A DNA stretch of 64,000 nucleotides from Dioscorea cayenensis subsp. rotundata (Eukaryota > Streptophyta > Magnoliopsida > Dioscoreales > Dioscoreaceae), in assembly GCF_009730915.1 (NCBI RefSeq), contig NC_052475.1, positions 32,611,016-32,675,015 on the forward strand, given 5' to 3'. The translations under genes and the position numbers were made by a program. Positions 48,413-60,782 of this stretch are shown here, one piece after another; the stretch's first letter is position 1, and the number at the start of each line of letters is the position of its first letter. The notes under the pieces were generated by a model that worked only from the letters and a program-made list of their open reading frames with translations, was not told the origin of the DNA and did no database searches.

Positions 48413-51400
48413 ACTTGCCCTTCAGACGCCGGCAGGGGCTCAGCAGCTGAGGAGGCAGATCTAGAGGAGCAAGAGAGAGGAGATGGCACCGGTGAGCGAA
48501 GACATATGAGAGGATCTATGACTATGACTACCTACTAATGATCTCGGTGACCCAGACACAACAGTGATGACTTGGTCCGCACAATTCTTGAGTGGCTCCA
48601 AGGGTACTACGACGTTGCCGCACTGGCGAGCCTCCAGCCAAGAAAGGTATTTCTAGGACTACCACCAAACTATGAAAATTAATGCAGACTCCTATACTAT
48701 ATATAATCTGATGATGTATGCGTGTGTGTGTGTGAGAGTCTCTCTGTTAATTAGTGGATTAAGTGATCACTGATAGACAGTATAAAATGGTATTGGTTTA
48801 AATCAAATCCAATGCTTATGAATGCATAAACTGCAGACCCAAATTCAGAGACAAGGGAAGAGACTATGTATGCTACCAAAGGGATGAAGCCTTCTCAGAG
48901 AGGTGAAGCAACTGACATTCTCTATGTGAAGACACTAGATCTGCGCTTAAAAACGCATGGTGCCATCCATTGAGACAGCGATCAGTGACACCAAGCTTGG
49001 GTACCTACGTCACAGCCATTGACACGTTGTTCGATGAGGGGCATGCCTCTCCTAAACAGGAGGGCCTCAGCTTTCACTCCTGCTACGAGACTCATCAAGG
49101 CCGTGCAGGATCACCGACCATTTGTCCTGCTCTTTGGAAACTCCAGAGATGATAGATGGTACGTAAAAATTTATTCTTCAGTATATATATACTTACCACT
49201 ATATATATATCTGCATATAGATATTAATGGTGAATGAAAGCTTTTGACATTCTAGGTTTCTAGTAAGCATGTCATTAACTATACAGCTCTTGCTCATGCA
49301 AATGTGGTACTCTACATATCTGTCCATTTTGCATCTAATTTTTCTAATCCCTCATCATGTTTTATAGATTTGTGAGCGGTAAAATAAAAAGAATACTGAA
49401 CAATAACAGCTATCACCATACATATAGCCAAGAGATTACACAAAGTGGAATATGCACGAGGAGGGATAGAAGATTTCATTCAACTACATTAATAACTGTG
49501 CTCATATGCTATCTACTAAATTATAGGTTCAAAATGCGCTTATTTTCTCTTGAAAGTTATTATAGATTACACCATTTCTCTACTTTCTTGTCGAAAGCTG
49601 AGAATCTTATTGTGTCATATTACAAATAGGAATTATGGTAAAATGGAGAATACTAATCATAAACAACCCAAACTATCTGTTGTATGACGATAAGCGATTC
49701 TCATGGTTCAGAGACGAAGAACTTGGAAGACAAACTGGCAGGTTTAAATCCTCTAGGTATTCAGTTTGGTCACGGTAAGTCATACACAACTAATAAATTC
49801 ATATATATATATATATATATATATACATACTGATTCAAGAGATTTATTCCCTGTTGACTTCATTCGAAGGTGAGCGTTGATTAACTTACATGTGACTGAC
49901 CATTGCAGGAGTTCGTTCACATGCGTGAAAGCTTGATCGAAGTTTATGGTCCACCCTGAATCAGCAGTCACCAAAGAGTGATTGAATGTGAGCTGGGAGG
50001 GACGTTTGACAGTAGGAGGAGGTAGACATTTGTCACAGCAATAAAATCCCTCAATGCATGCATTTAGCATGTGCCAACGTCGATGAGCTCAACAACATGC
50101 TACGTGCTAATAATTCGAGAGTCAAGCATCAATTTTTCTAATCTCTAATAATTAAACAAATTAATTGCATGTGCGTCTGCTGAGAACTGTTTCTTGAATC
50201 TTTAGTTGCAGTACACTAGGTATATACATGAATGACGATAAAGTCAGTAATCCTCTATCCATTGCAGGCAATAAAAGCAGAAGGAGGTTGTTCATAATAG
50301 ATTACCATGATTTGCTGCTACGCATATGTACACTGAGGTCCGCGCTGGAGAAAACACCACCTTGTATGGATTGCACGCGCATTGTTCTTCCTCACACGAA
50401 GAAACACATTAAAAGCCCATTGCTATTAGCTCACTCCGTCCAGCTTCCCCGACGAGCCCCAGTGGAAACAAGTCTTCTCCCTCATAATTGGGATTCCACC
50501 GGGAGCCTGGCTGAGGCTGCGCCGGAGGTTCACACGCTGGTGCCACCTGACTCCTGGCGTCCATCAGCATGCTCTCCATTGGTAACAACCTCTACAGTTC
50601 ACACTTCCACAGTAATACAGTTTTCACTTTCACCCAAAATTATTAGCCAACAATAGCTAAAGAACATAACCGTTTTGCGGCTGCGAACTCACGCCTGCAC
50701 GCATTCACGTCAAAACGCAGCAAACCGGCAACTAAGCGCAATGCATCCAATAACGGACTTCTACACCCGCATTTCCGGCGGCGGCGGCGGCGGCGGCGGC
50801 GTACCTGCGGAGATCAACGCACTGGCAGAGAGGAGTTTCTCATCTCAGGGAGGCGGCATCATTGAGACCCTCCTTCTCCCCAGCAAGTGCTCCATGGAGC
50901 TCTGCTCACCTGTGGCCTACGACAAGCTCTGGAGAGTGACACGGAATCACTCCCAGCTGATCTGATCCAGCAGGTTACATCACAAATAACCAACTATATT
51001 CTTATTCTTGCTCTATCAGCGACAAGACAATAACACAGTTTACCAAGGTATAATTGGCCGGTGCGCTTCGAATGGCCGGCAGAATGGCAGTGGAGGATCG
51101 GACGCATGAGCACGGGCTGAAAGTTGACGATTGGGGACTACCCGTACGCCGCCGATGAGGCCTGCTGGTCTGGTCGTCGATCGGGAATGGGTGACGAGAC
51201 ACGTCATCCACCTATTACCCAGACCGGGAGCTGGCAAGAAGGACCAGAGTTGCAAGCATGGTGGACGGAGGTACGTGAAGGGGCACCCGAAAGAAGGACA
51301 GCCATGGTGGCCGAAGCTGGAAGACGGAGGGAGGGACTTGGTCGAGATTCTGTGCACCATCATCTGGGTGGCGTCCGGGCTGCCATGCCGGCAGTGAACT

Positions 51401-51855
51401 GGGCAGTGCCACTACGCTATGGATACTTCCCGACACGCCGACGATCGCGCGGGTGAGAATGCCGGTGGAGAGCGTTGGAGGATGGGGACAGAGTGGGGAG
51501 TTCAGTTCTGGGGAGAAGCCGGAGACGGCGCTGATGAAAGTGCTTTCCATCACAAGTATTACGGGCGACGGTGGTGATGTCGACAATGGATATACGTCGA
51601 ACCATGCGCGCCGGATTGAGGAGTACCTGGGAGGAGAGTTGGAGGCGTCGTGGGCGGAGAACGATTGAGATAAAGGCGGCGTTTGAGAGGTTCAATGGAA
51701 GGATGAAAGTGATCCAGGGGATCGTTGACGCCGAGAGATGCTAACCAGAGCTGAGGGAACCGGTGCGGCGCCGGGATAGTGCCTTATGAACTGGCAGGCA
51801 GCGTTCTCAGAGCCTGGAGTGCACCGGCATGATCCCCAATAGCATCTCCATCTGA
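48413..51855 (+). pseudogene. Decayed lipoxygenase gene (LOX), N-terminal part missing
   Basis: Lipoxygenases oxygenate polyunsaturated fatty acids, feeding jasmonate and related pathways in plants. Exon remnants in order: about 48413-48646 (GDGTGER, then NDLGDPD); 48838-49158 (VPSIETAISDTKLG, TLFDEG, KQEGLSF, RLIKAVQD in different frames); 49687-49773 (RFSWFRDEELGRQT); 49908-50030 (VYGPP, then SAVTK, IECELGG); 50268-50580 (RRLFIIDYHDLLL, then WDSTGS); 50678-50965 (RLRTHACTH, then NRQLSAMHPI, EINALAERSF, SMELCSPVAYDKLW); 51060-51855 (LQAWWTEVRE, GYFP, then terminal PNSISI and a TGA at 51853). Splice sites at several exon ends are still GT-AG. Each exon needs frame changes. The iron-ligand region reads HLTPGVHQHALHW in one frame, with altered spacing. 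The PLAT domain and transit peptide were not found, and the gap precedes the gene. Confidence 0.85.
50776..50800. repeat. (GGC)n tract inside the lipoxygenase remnant
   Basis: About eight GGC triplets occur in the exon that should encode the HPHFR-type segment. Intact lipoxygenases have no glycine run there, so this is probably a later expansion. Confidence 0.75.
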
Positions 51856-53300
51856 AGCCCTCCTGCACTTCCTACTAGTTAGTGCTCTGCTTCCGCTGCT
51901 TGTGCTTGATAGCAGTAGCGGTAGCGTGGCGGAGTTGGGATCAGGTTTGTTTTGCGTATATGATAGTACGTGAGATGCATGGCCAGAAGCTATAAATGGG
52001 AACATTCTTCACGCTTTTTTACTTTCTTGCTTATTTATCTGTTATTTATGGATTTGTAAATGTGCCTCTGGGAAGTTATGCATGCATAACAACAACAACA
52101 ACAACAACAACAACAACGATATATAAATCAAAATCAAAATCAAAATCAAAATCAAAACATCCGCAATGTGCAATATATGCAGCTCTTAACAGAGGCAATA
52201 CAAATAAGTATAATGCATATAAATAAAAGTTAATTCACCATTAATACCTACATAGAGGTTTTCTCCTTTGATAGTCCTTCTTAATTCTAGTTATGAACAT
52301 ATATCTTGGAACATAAGCACCAAATAAGTTATATATTTATTTATCCAAAATAAATAAATAAACTTAAAATCCGGTGCTTTCCTTTTCCTATTTGCGGTAG
52401 AAACGTGAATGATTCTACGTATACATAGCTAGACAATAAAACGAGAAGAGTAAATGAAGGATGCAAGGAGTTATATGAACATTTAAAAGGAATATTCTGG
52501 TGCAGTTGAAGAGTGTGGATCATGCTTCAAAAGTACAAATCTCTAGTCAGTAATCTTCACCTATATGAGCAGAGCTATTAACAGAATATTCATGTCATAA
52601 CTAGACAACAAAAACTTTTTCAACAAATTCCACTAAAACTATACAAGACCACAAAGATCTTACAATTATTTGGTAGAACCGTAGAAGTAGAAGAGGGTAC
52701 TAGGTCATACAATGAGCAAAATTTTTTCTATAAAGCAGATCAAGTGTCTCAGCTGATGTACAGTGTGTGCAGCAAATTGATTTCAGAAGGGAAGGGTATT
52801 ACTCAAAATAGGCAACAGTTGATTTTGAATGAAAGATCAGACTATATTAAGATCAGAATCAGATGCATCATGGCCCATCTTTTGAACCAGATGGACAAAC
52901 TTCCCCGATCTCATTCGTCATTCCCATGCTACGAAATTCGGCTGTGGCTGCTCAGAAGAATTATAAGTAGAGTGAGAAGGTGCCCAAACACATGTTAATC
53001 AACTATATTTTAGATTCTACGTAAAAGGGTGCGTGTGTGTGGTGCGCGTAGCCATGCCCAAAAGCCACTTCTATATTTCTTTCAAGTTTTTCAGATTACA
53101 GTATACAGTATATCTTTAGTGAATGGGAAACACATTGTCGTGCAAGAGTGAACCTCATATTTCTGCAGGAGCAGGTATTTCTAATACACAGGATTTGCAC
53201 TACTGCGAAAGATGATTTTCTATGAAGAATGATCAAGGCCACCTTGGTTTGCAAACTTATATCTTTTGACAGATAAAACAATGTAATGTGGCTCAATATT
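51856..53300. other. Intergenic DNA with (AAC)n and (ATCAAA)n repeats
   Basis: Microsatellites lie at about 52087-52117 and 52127-52157. The stretch 52740-53000 may belong to the 3' end of the minus-strand SRF gene, but no homologous residues could be confirmed. Confidence 0.4.
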
Positions 53301-55742
53301 CTAATGGCACCAATTTAACTGAAAAAACACAGGAGAGGGGCCAGTGAGTCTACTTGAATGCAGAGCAGGATTATGTCCAGCAAATCGAGAAAGGGACCTC
53401 AGGAGGAATGGTGTCTCTAATTGAAGGACCACCAAATATCTTTCCAGCAAGCTGAAGTCATGGAGACGAGAGGAAGCCCAGTTAACCAGAAATTGCTCGT
53501 GCTTCCTCCTTGAACTGTATTGATAAGACAAAAACATGGTTCAGGAAACAATTTAATACAAAATCAAAGTATATGCATAATTAAGAGATGGTGCGCCACA
53601 CGTACATGTCAAAAGCCCTCTTTCCTGTTAAAATCTCAAGCAAAAATCACACCAAAGCTGTAAACGTCCTCTTCACCTCATCATTTCTAGGAACACTACT
53701 CTCAGGGGGCAGCAGTAACAATTAATGTGATTTCTCAGTTCACTGTATGTACCATACGCATGCAAACCTCATGTATGTGAATAATATAAGAGGCTCTAAA
53801 CACTTGGTTTAAGATGGTGAGAGAAAAGGAACTTTAGTTGATCTCTATGACAAAATGGAAAAAGGATGAGAATTACACTCCGGCTTAGGTTCGATGAGAG
53901 GCCTTAGCGTAGCTATTCCATAATCAGTGAGTTGGGGACATACTGGTTGCCAAGCAAAATGTTGCTTGCGCTCTCGATACTCCCATGTGCAATTGGAGGA
54001 ATGCATGAACAATGCAAATACCTGATCATGATGGAGGCATTGATCACCAGCAAAAATATAGATAAAACCGAAAAGACATTTTATGGCATAATAACAGGAG
54101 GAATGCATGAACTGATGGACAATACAAAACACAAACATGAAGGAGGACAAAAAGAAAGCATAATAGCGATATATATTAAATTTGTAAATTGGCAAAACTA
54201 AAAAGAAATTCGTGGTAAGAAGGAAATATCTTAATGGTGAAAAATATAGCTCTTGTATAAGCTATATTTGCTATCCATTCCTTTTTATTCTTTGCCAACA
54301 GAAAAATCATAAATGGAGCATGAAAATAAAGAGGCACAAATACAAGCGGGAGCACCAATAGGTTTAACATGAAATGATAATTTTTACACGTACTCTATAG
54401 CATGGGCTACACCAAGGGAAATCTTCACCTGAGCTCTCAGGAAAGAGCCTTACGGTATCATTGGAAGAAAAACTAAGGCATCAGCAAGGAGACCGGCCAC
54501 TGGGCATGCTCACACAAGACTGTCGCATTGGCGCTCCTGGTCCGCTGCACAATAACCTAAAAGGCTGGTGATATTCTGGTGTTGCAAGCGGCCCATATTC
54601 CATACTAAATCTAGAAAAATCATCTTCTTCATGCACAGCCAGTGGTAGTATGTCAATCCTCTTGACAGCTACTACCCTGATAAAGTGAAAGGTAGGATAT
54701 TTGAGCTTGTATAATTGACATTTCATGGTAAGAATGATTAATGCATATTACAGTTGTAAATACAAGCCACCAATGAGGTTCTATCTAGATATTTTTAGTC
54801 CTAAAGCATAGAATCTTTTATAATAAAAATCCCCAATGATAATACTCAACATCCCATGCTCTAGTTTATTTTTGTTTTGTTTTTCCCCTGAGATGTGACA
54901 AATCATTTTGTCAAAGGAGTGCACATACATGGAGCGCAAATACAAGTTCTGAAATACTTATGCTCTCATCCTATGCAGCCTGATGTTCAAACCCATCTTT
55001 TCAACATCAGATACAAACATCTTACATATAGGATCCAATGCCAATAGACCAAATGGTCATTGGCGCCCCATGCTCTGAATACTGATACCAATGCTGAGTG
55101 TAAGACTATACTTCATATATACTGTATGATATTAATCTCCAAAAAGTCAGAAATTACAGGTGTATAACAAAGTGCCAAAAGCTTCAAGACCTTAGCCTTT
55201 CAATTTAATAGGAGTTGCTGAGAACTCTCAAAACTGGTCATCTTATAACTGTCTAATCTGAAACAAGGTCAGTGATGTGAGCTACCAGAGTTATTTTGGT
55301 TTCCTAGACCATCCTATGGCCTCGTTTTATTTTGTACTTCATGTTTTGAGGAATCACTGTTCATCCACCTTTCCAAATATATATATTATATAAACATTGA
55401 CATGTTCACGTTTCATGAAGTAACAATATTGATCATGGGAAAAGGCAGCAAGATAGAGCTGCAACTTTGAAAGAAAGAAATACCTGACCATCAGAGAATT
55501 CAGCTCGGTAGAACACAACCATTAGGGCCCGCCCCAAAGAAGTCTTTCCTGACTGAAATTGTTAGTGGCAATGCTTAGTTCAGAAGCTTTTGTATATCTT
55601 AGCAGTTGGTTGGTTTCTGGGTTTCCTACAAGTAACTTTCCTTTTGACCACCCCTCCGGCTTTTTGTGATGAATTGAGGAACGCCTATTCGTAGACGTAG
55701 AGGGAGAACCTATTGCCCACTGATCCAGGTTTAATGCAGGAA
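53301..55742 (-). pseudogene. SRF receptor kinase, juxtamembrane and kinase exons, broken
   Basis: These minus-strand exons continue the SRF gene. 55742-55484 encodes NRRSSIHHKKPEGWSKGKLL, then ASELSIATNNFSQERLL, and breaks in the glycine-loop codons. About 54678-54545 gives VVAVKRIDILPLAVHEEDDF, after which one extra base separates it from NMGRLQHQNITSLLGYCA. About 54040-53870 carries QLTDYGIATLRPLIEPKP, where the usual DFG-type motif reads DYG. 53537-53301 has EQFLVNWASSRLHDFSLLE, then the degraded LSRFA and IILLCIQ. Exons are incomplete. SRF kinases are often catalytically atypical, so a missing DFG aspartate alone would not prove loss of function. Confidence 0.75.
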
Positions 55743-56660
55743 CTGCAAAAGGAAGCCAATAGAAAACACAAAATTGGCACTACCATTAAGATTGGATAAC
55801 ACAAACTGTAGGTTTTGCATTTTGAAAAAATTGAACAACCGCACATCTACTGGAACATGGGTTATCCACTTTTATTCATGATGAAACAACTAGAATTGGT
55901 GAATGTTTTGGTTATATTTGTTTGCTCATATCACAGAATGCAATTATACAGCACAGATGGTATGGTCATTGCTCCATCATCTGATCAATTCGAGCAACCT
56001 AGTAACGTGGTTGGCACATATAGGATTGTGTTTCTGCCGACTGTCTCCAGTATCCTAATCAAATCAAAAGGCTTTAATTCTAGAATTGACTAAATTCACC
56101 TATTGCCCATCTAGCAAAACTCAATTAATGCACCATGACTATCTTCAAAACCTGACATTCATATTGTCAGTGCTACCTAGATGAACCTAAAAAATTGTGG
56201 CATGCGTTCTGCAAAATCATAAGGAAAATCAGATTCGAAACTGAAACAGGTAAAATTTTATTGGTAAGTTTATTAATCCACTATGCAGTCAAAAGGTGAA
56301 ACTAGACTAAGCTAATGCTGCAGGCCAATGCTAACTACCTGATTGGGCAAATGAAGCAAATAAAGCAGACAAATTTAGGTAGAAACATACTGTCATGTCA
56401 AAAAGTCAAATAAATGAATTCCTCGTATACGTATCTTCCTATCTGCTGTATATTCATATCAATCAGACACATCACTTGTCAAGTGTAAACAACTCAAGTT
56501 TTTGATTCACTCAAAGCACATATGCTGCTTCATCGGAAAAACAAAGAGAAGGTAACTATGCTAATTCAGACTGTATTCCAATCAGCTGTGGCAACTCAAA
56601 AAATGCTCCCCAGCATTGATTGCCAAAAAGATTTTAATAATTCACTGGTCAAAATCTCAC

Positions 56661-59128
56661 CAGTTGGTACAGTCACAGGAAGTGAAAGCAAAGAATCGTT
56701 GCTGATCTTATCTGTATTGAAGTTGGACTTTTGCTGTCTGCAGATGTGTACTATTTGTTCTCTGTAGATGTTCACTATTGTGGCAGTTGCAACAAACAAG
56801 GCTATTAAAACAACAGCAACAACTGCTACAGCCCATGACCTTAAGATTCTCCGTTTATGGTTTCTCAGTTGGAGAGAAGAATAATTGAAAAGGATTTGAG
56901 GGTAGTGAATGGGCCCGCTGATGTTCTCATTAGGTGTTGATAGAGGATGGGCACCTTCATTTAATGGAGGTTTAGGGGGCATTAAACCAGTTTGGAACTG
57001 ATTTCCACTGTACCTGAACAAACGATTGGTAAATAAAAAAAAAAACATGAGACATTGTCAAGGTTCACATGCAAATAAACGGATGTTAGAACATGGAGGT
57101 CCAGACACTCAATAGAAATGGGCACACCTGAATTCCTGAATAGATTCAAATTGCTCTGGGATAGATCCGCTAAAATTGTTATTCTCGAGATTCCTATATA
57201 AGCAACAAAAATAAAGAGAAGATCAGTCAACTCCATTGGCCCCTGGCCTCTATAGTTTTGGGACTTACAGAACAGACAAGGGCAGCTGAGCAAGAAAATT
57301 CACAGATCCTGTGAAGCGGTTGTCCTGTAGATAACTGCCAAAAGCTTCTAAAATCAGAAGGAAATATAAATTAATAAAAGGCTCAAAGCACCATTGCAAC
57401 TATTGCCACAGCATCTCACTTACAGTTCATGAAGATTTGTAAAGGAAGAAAACCCGTTTGGTAGGTCACCAGAAAAGTGATTGAATGACAGATCCCTGAA
57501 GTTATTGAATCCAATGGAACCCATCAGACTATGCTGATAAAGACCTAATAGAAGCTTCAAAAGAATTTAATAGACAGAGCCTATGTATTCTAGGGAAGCA
57601 AACCAAACCAGAACTAGATACCTCAGCACATCATCAATAATCAATATTTGTTTTACAATTAAGCTCTCTACATATATTGCTACTGATACTATATATCAAA
57701 TACAAGAATCTTACAATTTTTCCAAGCTTTGCATATCAGTAAACATATTACCAATAGGTCCAGAGAGGAAGTTATGGCTCACATTCCTGCAAAAATGCAT
57801 CAAAGAGATTTAACTTGTGAAGCTTCTATCTTTCTCATTTCTGTATAATCCTAATATGGCCAAAGAAACTTACAGGAGTTTAAGAGACTTCAGAGAATGC
57901 AGTGAATATGGGATGCTATTACTGAAATTATTGATAGCTAAGTTCCTGCATCCCCAAATAAAAAATAGCATTCAGTACCCCATACACCATAAAAATCATA
58001 CCATTTTTCTTTTTAACAAAATAAACTGAAAGTGATAAGGAACATACAAGAAGATAGTGTTTGGGGGCAATGCAGATGGAATCTCACCACCGATGTTATT
58101 AAAACTCACATCCCTGTAATGACCCCATAAAACCCAATTCCATATTTATCAACTAATGTGCCTTTGGAAGCAAAACAAAAACAAAAACAAAAAACAAAAA
58201 CAAAAAAAGGATTCAAAAACAAAAATGGTGAAAAGAGCTAGAATATCACAGTTGTTGCAATGACAAGAAACTGGATAGCTGCGAACCCAAGAAGCCATTG
58301 AGCCCCATTCCATTAATCTTGCTACAACATGCAATTGATAAATCAGTGATTTTCAGGAGGATTCTCACTTAAAAAAAAAAAAGGAAAGAGGAATAAGCAG
58401 AAGGATTTTATTACATGGAAATGACTGAATCTCCAACACAGGCAACACCAAGCCATAGGTTTTCACCACAGGGATCACTGTTGTTCCACCCAGTGAGTTG
58501 AACTGGGGCGTTGAGGGGAGCGATAGAGGGCCTCAAGAGCCGACACTGCAATCAAAAGTGGAAGCCATTAAAAACCCCTCTGTAAAAAGGGTTATCTAAG
58601 GAAAGGGAGGGGTGCTTTGAGAACATTTTTGCTACTTGTTTGGAAATGAAACCAGCGCCCAATTCAGGAATAAACGCTGTGTCACTAGGCCATTCCTAGA
58701 AGTTTGTGAATTATGTCAGGGAATTACGGAAACTAAACCAGCATAATCTCTGGAAACCAATGAGCATTTGTTCGTTAGATTGGGTGTATCCTGGGAAGAC
58801 GGTCATGATAAATTCTAACCAAACATTAAAATTTAAATAAAAAAAACCACCAAAATCTCAATCAGATTGGAAGAAGAAAACCAATTAAAATCTAATATCT
58901 TCCCAAAACTCCATATCCGATCACCAAATCAAGGATTGAAAAAAAAAAAATCAAGAAACAAAGAAGGAACCAATATCCATATCTCGAGATTCAAATTTAG
59001 TAACAAAACAGAGAAAACTCACCATCGGATGAATTTGTGGCAGCGGATGCGAAGTATATACACTGAGGACCGGAGAAGAAGAAGAGGAAGCAAAGGGCGA
59101 TCAGAAGCATCCGATCGGCTGCCGCCAT
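56661..59128 (-). CDS. STRUBBELIG-receptor-family (SRF) LRR receptor-like kinase, ectodomain exons
   Basis: The first ten exons of an SRF-type receptor, which in plants acts at the plasma membrane in tissue patterning. Exons: 59128-59023 (signal peptide MAAADRMLLIALCFLFFF), 58545-58415 (DVSALEALYRS, then NAPVQLTGWNNSDPCGENLW), 58321-58250, 58113-58048, 57945-57874, 57786-57715, 57495-57424, 57334-57269, 57193-57128 and 57007-56661. Exons 3-9 are 66 or 72 nt long and all share phase 2, one LRR each (for example DVSFNNIGGEIPSALPPNT and DLSFNHFSGDLPNGFSSFT). Exon 10 carries a Pro-rich stretch and the transmembrane helix (WAVAVVAVVLIALFVATATI). The only break in this half is one extra C in exon 2 (CCCC before CAAC), which would end the protein early unless it is a sequence error. 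The kinase half lies at 55742-53301. Confidence 0.85.
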
Positions 59129-59149
59129 TAATACTAATTTGAGAAAAAG

Positions 59150-59730
59150 AGGGTTCGAGATCGAGTGAAAACCTAATTTTGGGACGAAGATGAGATGCTA
59201 ATCAAGGAAAAAGAAAATGGAGAAATTCGAGAAGAAAACCAACCTAAGAATCGTTCAAGAGATCAAGATCGAGATGGAGATCAAGAGCGAGTGTGGGAAA
59301 AGCTTCAGGAATGGGGGGTTTTGAAAAGAGGAAAAAAGGCGGTAGCGCGGGAGAGACGTTAAAGGTTGGCACGTGTTAGCTGGATTGCGCGATGCTTCAG
59401 GGTGGACAGGTGGCATGATCTGACTGGTTACACGCTTGGGAATTGTGAGCCTTTTTTTTTTTCAATTTTCATTATGTTATTTTAGTTGCTAATTTTAAAA
59501 TTATGTTAGATTTTGCTTTATATGAAATATTGATGAGAAAATATTATTATTATAAATCAAATGCTTATAAAATAATTTTGATATGCTCTCAAAACTGAGG
59601 CTCTTATATCACGCTGAAATTTAGTGGGTTGACATTCAATTTTTGTTAATTGGTCTATATAATTATTTTTTTTAAAAAAAAAATAGATAAACCACATGTA
59701 TTAAAGATAATAGTTTATATAACTATTTAT
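59150..59730. promoter_or_regulatory. Upstream region of the SRF gene
   Basis: The 300 bp above the minus-strand SRF start codon are less AT-rich and probably hold its 5' UTR and promoter; no specific element was identified. From 59450 on the DNA is AT-rich and without a gene. Confidence 0.4.
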
Positions 59731-60745
59731 GCCATCTCCAACCCAAAACTATATATTTGGCGCTTCAACACACAAAAATACAGCTGCTACAGTAAAAATT
59801 CTCCAACCATCATCTCTATTTTTAACTCTAGAATAGAATATTCTAAGAATATTCTTTTTACTTCACACTTTTATATTCATACTAGTAATAAATTTAATCA
59901 TCTTTAATTTTTTCACTTTTAACCATTGAATTTAAATATTATATTATTTTAAAATATAAATTTTATTTTTATAATTTTTTATAAATATTTATTAAATATA
60001 AAATTTGATTGATAAACTACAAATATAAATACAAACATTACATTACATTAATTACTTAATAAAAACATAACATACAAACAAGCACCATCAGTGAAAATAA
60101 CACATTATTGTTATCGATAATAATCTATGTTCTGACTATTTTCTATGTTTTTATTTTATTGTTCGTGTAATTTTCGTTAATTTTAATGAAGTTATATTTC
60201 GTGTATTATTTTCGTTAATTTTTTATTTTTTATTAATTGAAAAAAATACAAACTTAAATTATAAATTATTTAATTAAATTGAAATATAAATTATAAATAT
60301 AAATTTTTATAAAAAATAAAAAAATAGATAAAAATAAACTGAAAAAATTAAAAACTAAAAAATTATAAAAATAATAAAAATAAATAAATAATAAACTGAA
60401 AAAAATTAAAAATAAACTGAAAAATTAAAAACAAAAATCAAAAAGGATAAAAAAAGATAAATAATAATCTAAAAAATAAAAAAATAATTAACAAAAAAAT
60501 TAAAACTGAAAAAAACCATTAAATAAATGAAAAACAAAAATAAAACTGAAAAAAATAAAAACAAAAATAAAAACTGATTCAAAAATGAAAAACATAAAAA
60601 AATAATAAAAATAGCTGGTCTACAGCTGAGTGCGCTACATGTTGCTGCACCATCAGAGATTCTCGCAAATTTGGCGCTGGATTGGACCAAATTCTGCGCC
60701 AAATTTGCTTAAAAACGCCATATATACAAATGGGTTGGAGTTGCA
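59731..60745. mobile_element. MITE-like element with a strong internal hairpin
   Basis: The ends are roughly inverted: GCCATCTCCAACCCA at 59731 and TGGGTTGGAGTTGC ending at about 60744. The interior is strongly AT-rich and has no transposase. Near its right end GCAAATTTGGCGC and GCGCCAAATTTGC form a perfect 13-bp hairpin around a loop of about 22 bases (60664-60712). A target-site duplication was not settled. Confidence 0.6.
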
Positions 60746-60782
60746 CTAAGTAATTTAAATTTGAAGGTAAATAATCAATTGG

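Noticed and set aside
50228..50656. Independent 142-codon gene
   Set aside because: The start of the frame matches the lipoxygenase FIIDYHDLLL exon and the later part is the same exon out of frame.
53932..54201. 89-codon plus-strand frame
   Set aside because: It overlaps, in antisense, the SRF kinase exon that carries the DYG motif.
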